Assembly: GCA_012932865.1 (NCBI GenBank)
Contig: SAXG01000006.1
Location: forward strand, 310,001 to 374,000
Length of the DNA: 64,000 nt
Direction of reading: 5' to 3'
From: Amylostereum areolatum
Taxonomy: Eukaryota > Basidiomycota > Agaricomycetes > Russulales > Stereaceae
Part shown: positions 21,596 through 33,283 of the stretch, in pieces
Layout of the letters: each line of letters opens with the position of its first letter
Position numbering within the stretch: position 1 is the stretch's first letter
Translations under genes and position numbers: made by a program
The notes under the pieces: model-generated
Databases searched by the model: none
The model's input: only the letters and a program-made list of their open reading frames with translations
What the model was told of the DNA's origin: nothing

Positions 21596-24500
21596 TCATC
21601 GTCCGTCGCTCTCCTCGCTCTCGCTACCGCTCTCGCTACCGCTCTCGCTGCCGCTTTCGTCCGACCCATCCTCGCCTGGCTCGACATCCAGCGTTCTCCT
21701 CTCAACATCATATCCAGCATCCTTCAAACCCTGTGCGACCTCGTCCGCCTTGCCTGGCCCCGTCACGGAGACAACAACCGACGACGATGCGTCGAAGAGA
21801 GGGATGAAGTACTTGCGTAACGAGTCCAGGACGTCCTGTTTCGTCACGTTCTGGAACTTATCCAGCATATCGATGTTGAATCCCTGGGGGACATTCTTCA
21901 GCGCTTGGTTTGTGAAGGACATGAGCGCCTGGAGATCGACGGTCAGCTATCGTAACAACATAAACATAACATATTTAGAATCAGACATACCGCACGGCCG
22001 GGGCTAGACACGCCCTTCGTGACACCAAATACAGTACTGCTCTTCGCAGCGTCTACAGCCGTCTCGTCGAGAGCGATAGAACCGTCGACGAGGCCGCGAA
22101 CAACCATCGCGCCTTGCTCAGCAGCTTTCAGGCTGTTTGAGCTCTGAAACCCCATGTCAACCGCCTGCTGGATGACGAAGGACCAATATACATACCCGGT
22201 ATAGCGTGAAATTAACGTGACCAGCTTCGAGGTCGGCGCCGACATATGCGCCGTAGGCGAGACCGGACCCACGGATATACCTCTGTAACGAAACATATTA
22301 GCCAAGGCCTGGGGAATGACAAAGTATAGACGCACCCAAAGGAAGCTTTCTGTCGCGCTCAGGACTTCCATGGTGATCCTGAAAGCGGGATAATCGGGGT
22401 GATCCCACCCTCGGATACCCTTGCTGGTGTAGGTCACAAAGGCGCTCTCGATTGTCGGCAAGGTCAAGACAATCCCCTAAGGCTTCCGTTAATACCCACC
22501 CCCGCCTACAACAGCTAAATGCACCCACCTTCTTCACAGGATTCTTACCTACCATACTCAGTGTCAGGTGAGACAAGGGTACGGGGTCAAGAGGTGAGGC
22601 CTATGATGTGATGAGTTACAATAAACGCTGGACCAGTTTGCGCAACTGACAGGAAGAGATTGCGTGAAATACTTGCTCCATGCGCCCCTTGGATTCGGAA
22701 TGTCCAAAACATTACCCGTGACCGAGAATCGCACGCCGGAAGGCTCGGTCACTGTACTCACACATTAGGGGTCGATGTGGACATGGAGTAGAACGTTACT
22801 CACTAAGTTTCCGGATCGTTTCGAACTCCTTGATGGCCTCAGTCTGGGCTCTCCTGCAAACGCTTTGCCAGAATGGGGATGAATTCGGTTTGCTCCACGA
22901 TCCCAGCGGCGCGCGTGGTCGAAGTCTCGTCGAAAAGCAGACCGGTGTTCACCGACGTCAAAACATTGTCACCGTTACGCTTGAGACCCGGTAGCGACTG
23001 TTGAATCTGGGCCACGTTGATTTGCAAACTACGCTGCGATGAGCTTATGATAGCTGGAAACGCAATGCTTCGCTTACCGTTCCTTGTCGAATTCCGCACC
23101 GTAAATCAAGTCCCTCAACCAGGCGATGGCTTGTTCATATTTGCCGACTTCAACACGAATGCTGACACGGAATGTCTCGGGAGCCAGACCTGATACGCCG
23201 AGGCCAACGTCGTAGGAAACAGTCTCGTCGTCGAGCTTGTTGACGACTTCTTCGTGAGACAAGCGTTCGCCGTTGTGTCTCTTGACGGGTAGGGAGAAAA
23301 ACGCAGCCAGGTAAGTGGAGATGTGCCTATTCACGCCATTGAATATCATGATACGACGAATGTATGCACTGCTGACTTACGGGCGGAGATGGTCAGGTAA
23401 TTTGGCCAAGGACAGTAAAGCGTGAACAGAAACGAAGTCAGACTAGTAGTCGCGTCAGTAAGTATCTTCTTCCGTTTGTGTATGAACGCACCTTGACATG
23501 GTCATACTGTACGAAGAACGGCAAAGGGGTGCCGTCCGCATCGATATGGCGTGCAATGTCAGCGGCACGCGGCGTAGGACCTGCCTGTGCGTCCAGTGCC
23601 CACTTCCTGCTTGCTTTGCACCGGGATCCAGGAAATGCTCTTCACAGTCCGGAACAGGGAACGAGGTCAGGATCTCAGTGGGGATCGGACGATCGTGCTC
23701 TGCCTTGGCATCCTCTAGCTCCTTCGCGGCTTTCGCGATCCCTTCCGGACCGAGGGTCTTTTTCTGCTCTTCGACTGCGGGTCCTTCTCTTCTTTCTCAA
23801 GGCGGTCGGCCATGGCAGCAGAGGGCTTCCCACGAACAACAATGCGTTCAGCATCCACGTAGTATCTGTCAAGTCTCCTTAGAAACGGCTTCTCATAAGT
23901 GTAAACGGCGCTCACTTCTTCAACAGATCTGTCCATTGTTGACTTGTCCATGTTCGAAGCTCCGCGTTGAGCTTAAACTCGTTGAGCAGTGGCTCAATCT
24001 GCGACCCATCCTCGTTATCGTATAGGAAATCTGAGATCATGGTCATGGAGAAGTTGTCCCCGCCACTAGACTCTAGTCGACTGCGAACCTTTGACATCAA
24101 GTCAGATCCGGGACAACGGGGAGAACAGTACTGAGTCTCTCACCTGTCGCTCGTCACGATTGATGATCATTGCCATACGCTCCATATCTATACCATCCTT
24201 TATGATCTTAAGGAGGCTCTCATTGAGTTTCGTGTCGAAAGAATCTAGATGTTCTGTGGGTACAGATCCAACGTAGATGCAGAGGTCATTCAATGCGACC
24301 CGGGTATCTTCATTGAAGTAGATGTATGTGCTTTGAGAGGCCTGGTTGAGAACAAGATATGTGATAGAATGAGGATACACGCACCAGAGAGGGGATTCCG
24401 TCTCAATGTATTCCTTATTGAGCGGTGCAGTAGGAGACGATGTAAGGTAGGTTCCGAGATGATCGAGCGCCTGAATTGTTTATTTAGAGAGATGTTTCGC

Positions 24501-25945
24501 AAAACATGTGAACACGAACCTGGCTATCGAGGAGGTCGTGTGTGGGGGGTCCCATAAAGCTGATCATAAGCTCCCCACTGCTCTCGTCCTGTTCGGGAAA
24601 CTCCACGGTTTCCTTGATCGTCTTTTCGATAGGTTTACGGTTTGCAGTCGGAGTTTCGATGAACGGTCGCTTCCAGCCCTGGGGCCGAACACCCTTATCC
24701 TGACCGTGTTCGATAAGACTGGGCTCAACTTTGTCTTGCACGACTGAAAGAAGTGATTCAGTACCGCTAGCCATTTTCCCGGCCACGATGAGGGAGAGAT
24801 TGTGCGGGACGTAGTAAGTTCCATGATATTCACGAACTGAAAGACGTCAGTAAACACAGAGAATGGAAATGGCGAATACATACTTTGCTCCACAGTCAAT
24901 TTACGGAGAGCTTCCATAAGGCCTCCGGTTTCACTCCGGTACGCACTCCCGGGAGGATTTACAAGTCGTTGCATCCTGTAAAGACAGTTACGACAAAGTT
25001 GACACGAAATTGCAGACATACGTACTTCAGAGCCATGATATCACCGGAAGAGCTCTCACGACCTTGCATTTCACTGTAGACAACCCCAGAGTCTTCGCCT
25101 TTGGCGTCGATATGATGAACCTGGCACGAAATGAGCGATATATATACGCTTGAAACATCCGACATACCTCCGTGACGAAGCCGGCCTTGGTTATCGTAGG
25201 ATACAGGATGTGATCGACATATATGGGCAATATTTGCAGGAAAGCCTTGTTCGCCAGCAGTGGACACAGTATATGCGGTATGGTCGGTGTCAGTCCATGC
25301 ATTCGTGCCATTTGAAAAACCACGGTTCGCGAGATGGTCGATGATTCCCTTGTACGGGTACTTTTCAGATCCCATGAACACGAGGCTGATAGTTCGACGT
25401 GAGCAAGGGTCAAGGGTGAAGAACCTGGGCCACGCACTGCTCAAGGGTATGAGGGCAGCCGCTGTCATCAAATACTACGTGGGATATTAGACGGAGTGCG
25501 GGTGGTGTCAATGGTAGCTCACGTACTTTCCGTGCCAACGGCAAAATACCCGTTAACGATAGGAGCTGAGTGTGGCGTTAAAAAGTCTGTTCATGTTCCA
25601 ATGCAAACGTGGCGCACCTTCGTAGTCGAGATGCACAACAGTGAGGCCGGTGATTCTGCTCCGCCATTTGGAGACAGTCACATCCGTGTGCGTGAGCTTG
25701 ACGTTCTTGATGAGATCGAAGTTGCCGAATGTCTTGGACGGGGGTACATCGAGGGTGCTATTATCGTAAGGAGCCATCTTGAGGTTCACGGCCAGCGCAC
25801 GGGCAGGGGAATGAGATGCGAAGGTGCGAGCAGAGGCGAAGAAATCGTTCCGAAGTGCTCTTGCGCTTTGAGACGGCGGAGGACGGGAACCGTGAGCGAT
25901 GGGGGGACGAAGGCGGCGTCTGCAAAGGGCAAGGAACGAGTGCAT
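21596..25945 (-). CDS. M16 family zinc metallopeptidase (SDD3/YOL098C-like)
   Basis: A pitrilysin/insulinase-type peptidase. The inverted zinc motif HTLEH lies at 25451-25438 and continues LVFMGSEKYPYKGI; the second His codon is split by a 52-nt intron (25386-25437). Further matches are EDSGVVYSEMQGRE, YYVPHNLSLIVAGK and GELMISFMGPPTHDL; the C-terminal M16 half ends FQNVTKQDVLDSLRKYF. The tail is acidic, with Ser-Gly-Ser-Glu repeats (about 21600-21660). Many introns interrupt it. The conserved start is MAPYDNSTLDVPPSKTFGNF at 25777. An in-frame ATG at 25945 adds an Arg/Ser-rich, acid-poor leader (MHSFLALCRRRLRPPIAHGS) that could be a mitochondrial presequence. It shares a short divergent promoter with the NGL2-like gene. 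The fungal subfamily assignment comes from the whole-length pattern and is less certain than the family. Confidence 0.85.
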
Positions 25946-26164
25946 GCAGAGGCAATGCAGTGCGGATCGATTTGAAGGCTGCTCGTCCGCTTTGGCGTCA
26001 CGGGCGCTGAAGGGAAAGACGCGAAATTCCGCGCCGACGCGTCTCGCCGCAGCTACATACCGCGTCATCGACTCATACTTGCTCACATCCTGCTCACTCG
26101 CGCCCGCGCACTCGCGCGCGGACCCATACATCTGTACAGGTATCGCATCGCTACAGCTCCCCAA

Positions 26165-27877
26165 ATGGCCTCTAAAAGCCATCAGCTTACCCCCGACCAG
26201 CTTGCCGTCAAGGAAGAGAGAATGCGCAAGAAGGCCGCAGCTAAAGCGGCGGCGCCTGCACCTACTCACACGAAGTCGACAGACGCTGCGCCGCTCATCA
26301 TCACACGACCATGGATGGAGGTTAATCCATCAGGAGGCGACGGTGCTGAACAGCTCACTGTCCTAACATGGAACGTACGATCATTGTCTCCAGCCTTTTT
26401 CTGCCATCGCTTGCTCACCAGACTAATAACACAGCTGTTAGCACAGTGCCTTGTCCGTGAGTTGTACCACTTGCCATCGATGATTCGGCGTCTGACTCCC
26501 TGTCACAGGACGCGAACTCTTCCCCAATAGCGACTGTCTGAAGGGAGCCCAGCGGGAGCGTATGACATACGAGGAACTCAGCAGCCCAGGTGCTGATGTG
26601 CTATGCCTCCAAGTAAGCTTTCTCACACCGTCATCTCACTGTTTTTAGACCTGAGGCTTCAAGGAAGTAGATAGACTAGGAAAGATCCTCCCCTACCTTG
26701 GAAAGTGCGGCTACGAACACGTCTACGCCGCTGGCCCCGGCAAAAAGCACGGCTGCCTCATCGCGTATCGCAAGGGCAAATTCGAACAACGCGAGACGCA
26801 TGCTATTGTGTACGACGAGGTTGACGTTCACGAAGAAGGCACCGATGCCCAGCGCAAAGGCCTCAGCTTTCGTACGAGAAACATCGCGTCTTTCGTCGCT
26901 CTGGCGCGTTCCGGGTCTGACACCGGGGTCGTAATTGCGACGACTCATCTTTTCTGGCATCCTTCGTGAGTGGTGTCGTCAATCCCGTCACCTTTCATCT
27001 CATGTGTTTTCATCTAGATATAAGTACGAGCGAGCGAGGTAATTCTCAGTCCATACGCGCATATATCATGTCCTCATGTTTCCAAGGCAAGCTGGCATCC
27101 TGCGACGCGAAGTCATCAAGTTTCGCGATAAACACGGTCTTACCACCTGGCCGTGCATAATCGCAGGCGGCAAGTTGCTTTTCCATCCCTGTCCGGCCGA
27201 ATATACCTGAACCACACTTCAAGTGCAGACTTCAACTTCGATCCAATAGACCCGGTCTACAGCTTACTGGTCGGAGATCCCCTCCTTCCCGCTCAGGTCG
27301 AGAAGATCGCTCGATCGCGCGTCGTACACGTCTCCGTGGATCCGTCCGTCCCCGTAACCCAATCTGGACCCGCGGACGACGAAGGCAGCGGGGAAACAGA
27401 TCCCGACCGCATTATCACCAACGCGCGCCCGCCGAAAGACTCAGACGGCCTTCTCGACGACGAAGCGTTCCGACGGCTCTACGCATTAGATTCCGCGGGC
27501 GTCCGGTTGCGAAGCGCCTATGACGATGGACAACGGCTGCTCGCACACGCAGGACCGATCGATCGGTATGGGGAGCGGCTCGAGATCGACGCCCAGCGTA
27601 AGGGAGGGTTCGAACCCAAGTACACCAACTATACGTACTATTGGCAACTCACTCTAGGTCCGTTCCATCCACACCTTCCGCACATGTGTAGGCTCACATA
27701 GTCCACCCAGATTATATATTTGTGATCGATCCTCCCGGGAGTAAGTCAACCGTCCTACGCTTACTGAGACCCCATAAAACAAGCGACATCGCCCCTGGGC
27801 TGCCTAAGAAAGGCGTCACGGCCAGTGATCATGTCTCACTTGGTGCCGCACTTGAATGGCGCTCCTCCCCTCCCTAG
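26165..27877 (+). CDS. NGL2-like endonuclease/exonuclease/phosphatase-fold nuclease
   Basis: A CCR4/Nocturnin/Angel-family nuclease; yeast Ngl2 trims 5.8S rRNA, so a role in RNA 3'-end processing is likely. Catalytic landmarks are TWN (first exon end), CLQEVDRLGK with the metal-binding Glu, THLFWHP, DFNFDP and the terminal SDHVSLGA with the catalytic His. The N-terminus is short, Ala/Lys-rich (KAAAKAAAPAPT). The exons are tiny: a 22-nt exon (26435-26456) gives LLAQCLVR, and a 21-nt exon encodes YKYERAR (about 27018-27038). The intron before DFNF begins GC (27170-27228). The final coding part ends at 27877 (EWRSSPP). The ATG at 26165 opens MASKSHQLTPDQLAVKEER. Confidence 0.88.
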
Positions 27878-28234
27878 ATCCATGTCGAGATAATTATATC
27901 CATGACATTGTGCAGAGAAGAAGTCCTTGCTCTACAGTGTGTCATGGCTAAGTCATTAAAGTAAGATGAGAACTCGAAATGCCACCGGAAAGAATGCGCT
28001 CGACGTATATATATATAACAGGAAAGAAAAGGTGAAAAACGAAGGGTGTTGTTGTATGCAGCGAGCAAATGCAGCGAACAGTAGTAAGGGTAAAAATGTG
28101 TATGAAGCGGGGGTATCATGTACTCGAGTCTCGGGTGCGGCCCATACGCGGTCCAACGTCCATCTTCCTCGTTGTGCTCCCGTCCCTCTAGTCCAAGCTA
28201 ACCCGGAAAGGAAAGGCCCCGACGTAAATCCTGT
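27878..28234. other. convergent 3' intergenic region
   Basis: It lies between the stops of the NGL2-like gene and the RhoGEF gene. No open frame or motif of note; short A/T-rich stretches may serve as 3'-end signals. Confidence 0.5.
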
Positions 28235-31200
28235 CTACTTCGCAGAGCGGTCCGAGCCCGCGAGGAGACTCTCGTACAAGCCCACCGTGCTCTGCTCGTT
28301 CCGCAGCTGGATCATGTAGATGATCCCCGTGCGCGCACCCTTGTCGCTCAGCTCCACCGCGATACCCGTCTTGCCTACGCGTTCGACGCCGTCCGTGAGC
28401 ACGATTGTCGAAATGAGCACCGACTTCTGCTTGTCGTCCGCCTCGACGACGAGCTGTTTCACGTTCGTCGGGCTTTGGTGGTACAGCTTGAGCTTGGCCG
28501 AGCCCAGCGACTTCCACTGGGCATGCTGCTGCTTCAAGAACACCTTGCATTTCATCGATGCCGAGATCGTTGACGTGACGGGACCTGTCGGCAGAGGCGG
28601 CGCCTCGAACGTTGGCGACCCGGGGGGGCTTGGCTCTGCAAATCCGCTGCTCATCGAAGGCGTGCGCGAGATTCCAAAGCGAGCCGAAGGCAAAGCGGGC
28701 TCAAAGTTGCCCATTGATTCTGCCCGCGGAGGCATCATCCCGGGACCAGGAGGACCGTATTGGCCGCCAGGCTTGTTCGGTGGCATAGGTGGTTGGTCAT
28801 ACCCGAACGGCGGTCGGCCACCGTTACTGTATGTCGAATGCAACGAGTGAGTCGAGGGTGATTTGCGTATACCGCCCTGGAAGGATGGATCGGACGGCGC
28901 ACGGTTGGTGCGATTCATCCCATACGGAGGGTTGGGAGGAGCAAATTCGTTCTCCAAAGGTGTAGGCGGCAAACTATGGGCCCCGCCTTGTCCAGGCGGC
29001 GGCCCCATAAACAACTGTCCCCCAGGAGGAGGTCGTCCTCCCGGCTGGGGACCTGGATTCGGACCTGGCCGTGGTGGAAGACCTGCACTGGTGGATCGCG
29101 GGGGAGGAAAGGCTTGTCCGGGCCCCATAGGCGGACCAGGTCGAGCAGATCCTAGTGGAAGCATTTGGCCTGGCCCGAACGACTGTCCTGGTGAGATCGA
29201 CTGTCCCGGTCCAAACGACTGCCCCGGAGGTATAGACTGCCCGGGACGGAATCCGCCAGATGAGATAACCTGACCGGGAGAGAAAGTTTGTCCGGGTTGT
29301 ATCCCGCCTTGCATGGGCGGTGAGAAGCGACGAGCACCTTGAGGTGGCATAGGATAGGGTTGTTGAGGTGGAGATAAAGAACGTTCACCCATGTATGGTT
29401 GAGCTTGAGACGATGATCGCTGCTGCAATGGACCGGGAAGAGGGTCATGCAAGGACGGTACGCGCTGTGCGCCTTGATGCACTTGCGCCTCGGGCGACAG
29501 TACCAATCTTGACATGCCATCGTTCATCGACTGCGACGACATGGGTGTGCTGCTCCCACTGTGAGGTCCGGGTGAACCGAAGCGAGGTGGGGAGAACGCT
29601 CCCGAGCCCGACATCGCTCCCGGAGACGAGGATCTGTTCGTCGAGGGAGAAAGTGGTCCTGGACCGGAAGGACTGCGTTGCAAATCCGGCGCGGTTTGGG
29701 ACGATGGGAAGCTACCTTTGGGCAAAGGAGGCACAGGGTGCTTGCTCGCGGCATGGACTGACGGTACACTAGTTCGTGAGTTGGAACGACGCGCGAGGTA
29801 AGCAAGACGTACTGGTAGTCGCAAACTCTATGCATTCCTGGAACTCAGCGAGGAGTTTATCGCGAAGTTGAGGAGAGTCGACTTCAACCATCAATTTCTC
29901 TTTCCTCATCACAGTGACTTGCAACATTGTGTCTAAAATTAAAGTCAGCCCAAGCGCCGATGGTAACGGTCGTTGAAAGAACACTAACCGCTTCCTTCAA
30001 CGGCCTGGACCTTGAGAAACTTGCCCGCCAGTGGTGGGTATAACAACCACATGTCTGCCTCGGATGGTTGCTCTCCCCTCTCCTGTGGTGTCATCGCCTC
30101 GCATGCCAAGAAGAGGTCCGAGAGTAGAAATATACGGCCTTGTTGATGAAATACTTCCACACCCGTTGATCGTGGGACCATGCGCATTGATACATCCACG
30201 GCGAGACGCATTTCACGCACAAAGGGCAAATTGGGAGGGAACATCTGCAGTTTGACCGTCTGAAGGAACCGTCAGCACGTGAGGACGTGTTTATAGGCGC
30301 TGCTTTCCCTCACCTTCGGGGTCATCGTGAAAATGTCAAGACACCGATCGACGGACAGCCGATGCTCCAAGTCGGTGATAGGTATCTGCCGTGTGGGTGT
30401 AAAACCGTGAACCGACGTTGCAGATGTCTCTTCCGAGCCTCGCACCCTTCACAGACGGTCAAAAGCGTGTTGATTGACGAGCGAGTGGCACCTACCCGCT
30501 TGACAAGCCAGAGCCGCGGGCGGAACTAGTCTCGCTGCTAGTCGTGCCTTCATTCGTAGTCGGGCTCTGCAATTTGGAACTGTCGCGCTGGGTGCGGAAA
30601 TCGACGACGACTTCATCTTCGGTTGCCATATGGGTCTTCGGCGGCGGCGGCGGCAGGCCCGATGGTGTGATCTTTGACCGCGTGTCTACCATGGCCAACA
30701 GTTTCTCGAGCTTGTCTGACGCGCCCAGCAAAAGCTTATAATCACTCTTGCCAGGCTGCGTCGCTTTGAGGAGACGACCGTAGAGTTTCTTGTAGTACTT
30801 CAGCCGTCCTTTCGGTAGAATGAAAAGGTCGTCAAGGGTCCAGAGAGGAGGTTCGGATGTATGAGGATCCGCATGAGAGGGGAGGGGCGGCGGGTTTGAG
30901 ACGGAGAAGGCGGAAAGGGTGACGGGCAGTCGGTCGTTGCTTCGAACAGGTTCCCAGTCGTCGGAAACCGGTGCAATAGCGTTCGCAATAGGTTGTGTAT
31001 GGCGCCTCGAGGTCGTCAATCTGACGCCAGGGCGAGTCCAGCAGGCACGGTGGTAGTAATCGCACACACGCACCCATTTCATCAAGAGATCCCCGAGCGC
31101 CTTGGGGGAGGAAGGGTTTGTCCCAATTTCCTTGAGGCGCTGGAGTAAATTGTCAGGGCGAGGGAGGAACGATGGGGATCATAACAGCGAACTGACCGCG

Positions 31201-31767
31201 AGAAGTTGCTTGTTGGTCTTGTACACGGCCTCGAGGCTGCGAAACATGAGGTCGAGCTCGCGTGGAGGAAGATTCGAACGGGACCATGCAGCTGCGACTT
31301 TCTGCACACAGGGAGAAGCGGTGAGGATGAAAAGAGAGAGAAAGAGAAAGCCTGATACACACTCTGATGATGCCGGAGAGCTGATCAACGTAGACCTTTT
31401 CAGACTCTATGAGATCCACGAGGGGGTTGAGCTTTTTCGCCCGCCCGTCAGGAAAGGAGGAGCTGGCAGGCGAAGTCGCGAGGAGGTTCGGGCCATCGCG
31501 ATCTGGGAGAAGCAGACGAGGTGAGGGTGAGGGTGAGGAGAGAGAGGAGAAAGAGAAAGCGAACGCACTGGGGTCAAGAGAATCGAAAGAGGTGGAGGCA
31601 TCGATGGGAGGCAAAGTGGGTACGCGCTTCTGGTGATTAGCGTGGTCTGTCGGGAGGGCGTACTTGGGCGGGGTCGGGGGGGGAGGATGGGAGAGGTCAG
31701 AGATGAGGGCGTCGATGGGAGAGGGAAGTGCCTTGTCGACGTGGTGGGCGGCGATGGACGCGCTCAT
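28235..31767 (-). CDS. Rho guanine-nucleotide exchange factor (DH-PH)
   Basis: It activates a Rho-family GTPase at the membrane or cytoskeleton. The ATG at 31767 gives MSASIAAHHVDKAL; a Pro/Ser-rich N-terminus follows. The Dbl-homology domain spans several exons: LVDLIESEKVYVDQLSGIIR (about 31360-31425), SRSNLPPRELDLMFRSLEAV, MKWVRVCDYYHR, LDDLFILPKGRLKYYKKLYG. A PH-like part follows (EVFHQQGRIFLLSDLFLACE, about 30110-30160). Then comes a long Pro/Gly/Gln/Ser-rich low-complexity region with repeated PGQ units (29150-29300) and a conserved globular C-terminus (MKCKVFLKQQHAQWKSLGSA to LYESLLAGSDRS). That C-terminal domain looks PH/RanBP1-like, but I cannot name it. The rac1 gene at 48.7 kb is one conceivable substrate; no direct evidence. 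Confidence 0.88.
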
Positions 31768-31922
31768 GGGCTCTTGGGGGACGTCTGAGGGAGTGAGCAA
31801 GGGGTGAAAGCTAGAGGCTTGAGGTGAAGGAGGCAACGACCAAGTCCAGGCTCGGTCAACCTTGGGTCAAGTCCCCGGGCGCTTTTCGAACCGGCGGCCC
31901 GCCCTGCCTCCTTCCTGCCTTC

Positions 31923-32872
31923 ATGATCTCCTCCGTTTCCTGGCTGCACGACACCTTTCACTCCAAGGAGGCCACCCAACGTCTCCTCTCTCCTGAGCTC
32001 GAAGCCGGAACAATCTCTTACCACGATTTTCAAGCAGGTGAGCGCACAATTCACCCAATAGATTTAACCTTGAACACCCTCCAGCTTGCGACTTCTACCC
32101 GTCCTCCGGCATACGTAGGTATCAGGTCCGCCGCACTCTCCCCCTCTTCTCTCCATGACCCTCTCGCTCACACCCACCCACAGTTTGCTGCCCCCGTCTT
32201 GGGCTCGACTGCTGCAAGTGCCTACACCTTCTACCGATGGTCGCGTCGTCCCCCCCTCCCCGGCCGTTTTTGGCTCTCCCAATCCTTCGGCGTGGTCGCT
32301 GGATGCGCCGCCGGTGTATGGCTGACCGTACGCGCCCACTCCAACTTTATGCGCTCCCTCGACGACCAGAAGGCCTTCTTCCGTGCTCTCGAAAACGTCT
32401 ACAAGCGTCTCGAGAATCCCCACGCCCACGCCCACGCCCCCGTCTCCGAGAACCCCGACGCGTCTGACCCAGCCTGGCCAGACAGCCCCCCCTCCACAGG
32501 TGATTCGATCCCTCGCCGGACCTTTCACCGCCTCTGCCTTCGGTGATGCTGACCTGCCTTCCAGCATCTGCACCCTCTCCCCGCCCACAATCCGCACCGC
32601 GTCCCTCCAGCAAATGGGACGAAATTCGCATCGCCAACAACCCTCAAAATGGCGGAGTACGTACCGCCTGGGACAGGCTCCGCCACCCTCAAACGCCCGC
32701 CAGGCGAACCCAAGACGCACCTTCCGACCCTTCCGACGCCCGCGAGCCCAATCCCTCCGACGCCGACGATTCTCGCGCCGCCGAACAGGCCAAATTCGAT
32801 GCCATGCTCGACGCGGAACGACGCAAGGCGGAAACGGCCCAGGCCAGCGGCCCATCATGGGGGTCCAGATGA
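31923..32872 (+). CDS. conserved fungal membrane protein of unknown function
   Basis: I do not recognise the family. The first exon (ATG 31923) reads MISSVSWLHDTFHSKEATQR and ends in FQA. A short exon gives CDFYPSSGIR, followed by two hydrophobic segments (FAAPVLGSTAASAYTFYRW and FWLSQSFGVVAGCAAGVWLT), a charged loop (NFMRSLDDQKAFFRALENVY) and His/Pro repeats (HAHAHAP). A last exon carries KWDEIRIANNPQNGGVRTAW and a hydrophilic Asp/Ala-rich tail ending SGPSWGSR. The layout suggests a small two-pass organelle membrane protein. It is divergent from the RhoGEF gene with only about 155 bp between starts. Confidence 0.7.
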
Positions 32873-33283
32873 GGCAAGGACAGTCCTCTGAGCGATAACG
32901 TCGTCCTGCATCACACCGACACAAACTTTCGCGATACTGCCATTGTTCGCTGACCTATATGAGGCAGCTGTGCTCTCGTCCGGATCCCACGCTCGGATAT
33001 GCAATGTAACTTTATAGTAGTAAACGATGGTGATCATGGAACTCGAGTCCTAAAAATACAAACGTCCATCCTGTCCGGAGGACATATAATGAGAGAAGAG
33101 AGCAAGGTGAATGACGATGACACGGGGGGACAAGAACGCACGAGAGAAACGAAAAGTCCACGAGAACTGAAAAGCATACCCAACGAGCTGTCAGGTCTAA
33201 CAAATGAGAAAACGAACGAAAGCGAAACGTCCGAGATAGAATGGCCCACGACAATCCCAACAGTAGGCCATCGCCCACTTCCG
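32873..33283. other. convergent 3' intergenic region
   Basis: It lies between the stops of the membrane-protein gene and the Zn2Cys6 factor 2 gene. No supported gene. Confidence 0.5.

Noticed and set aside
28863..29273. Gly/Pro-rich plus-strand frame
   Set aside because: It is the antisense shadow of the RhoGEF Pro/Gly/Gln repeats.
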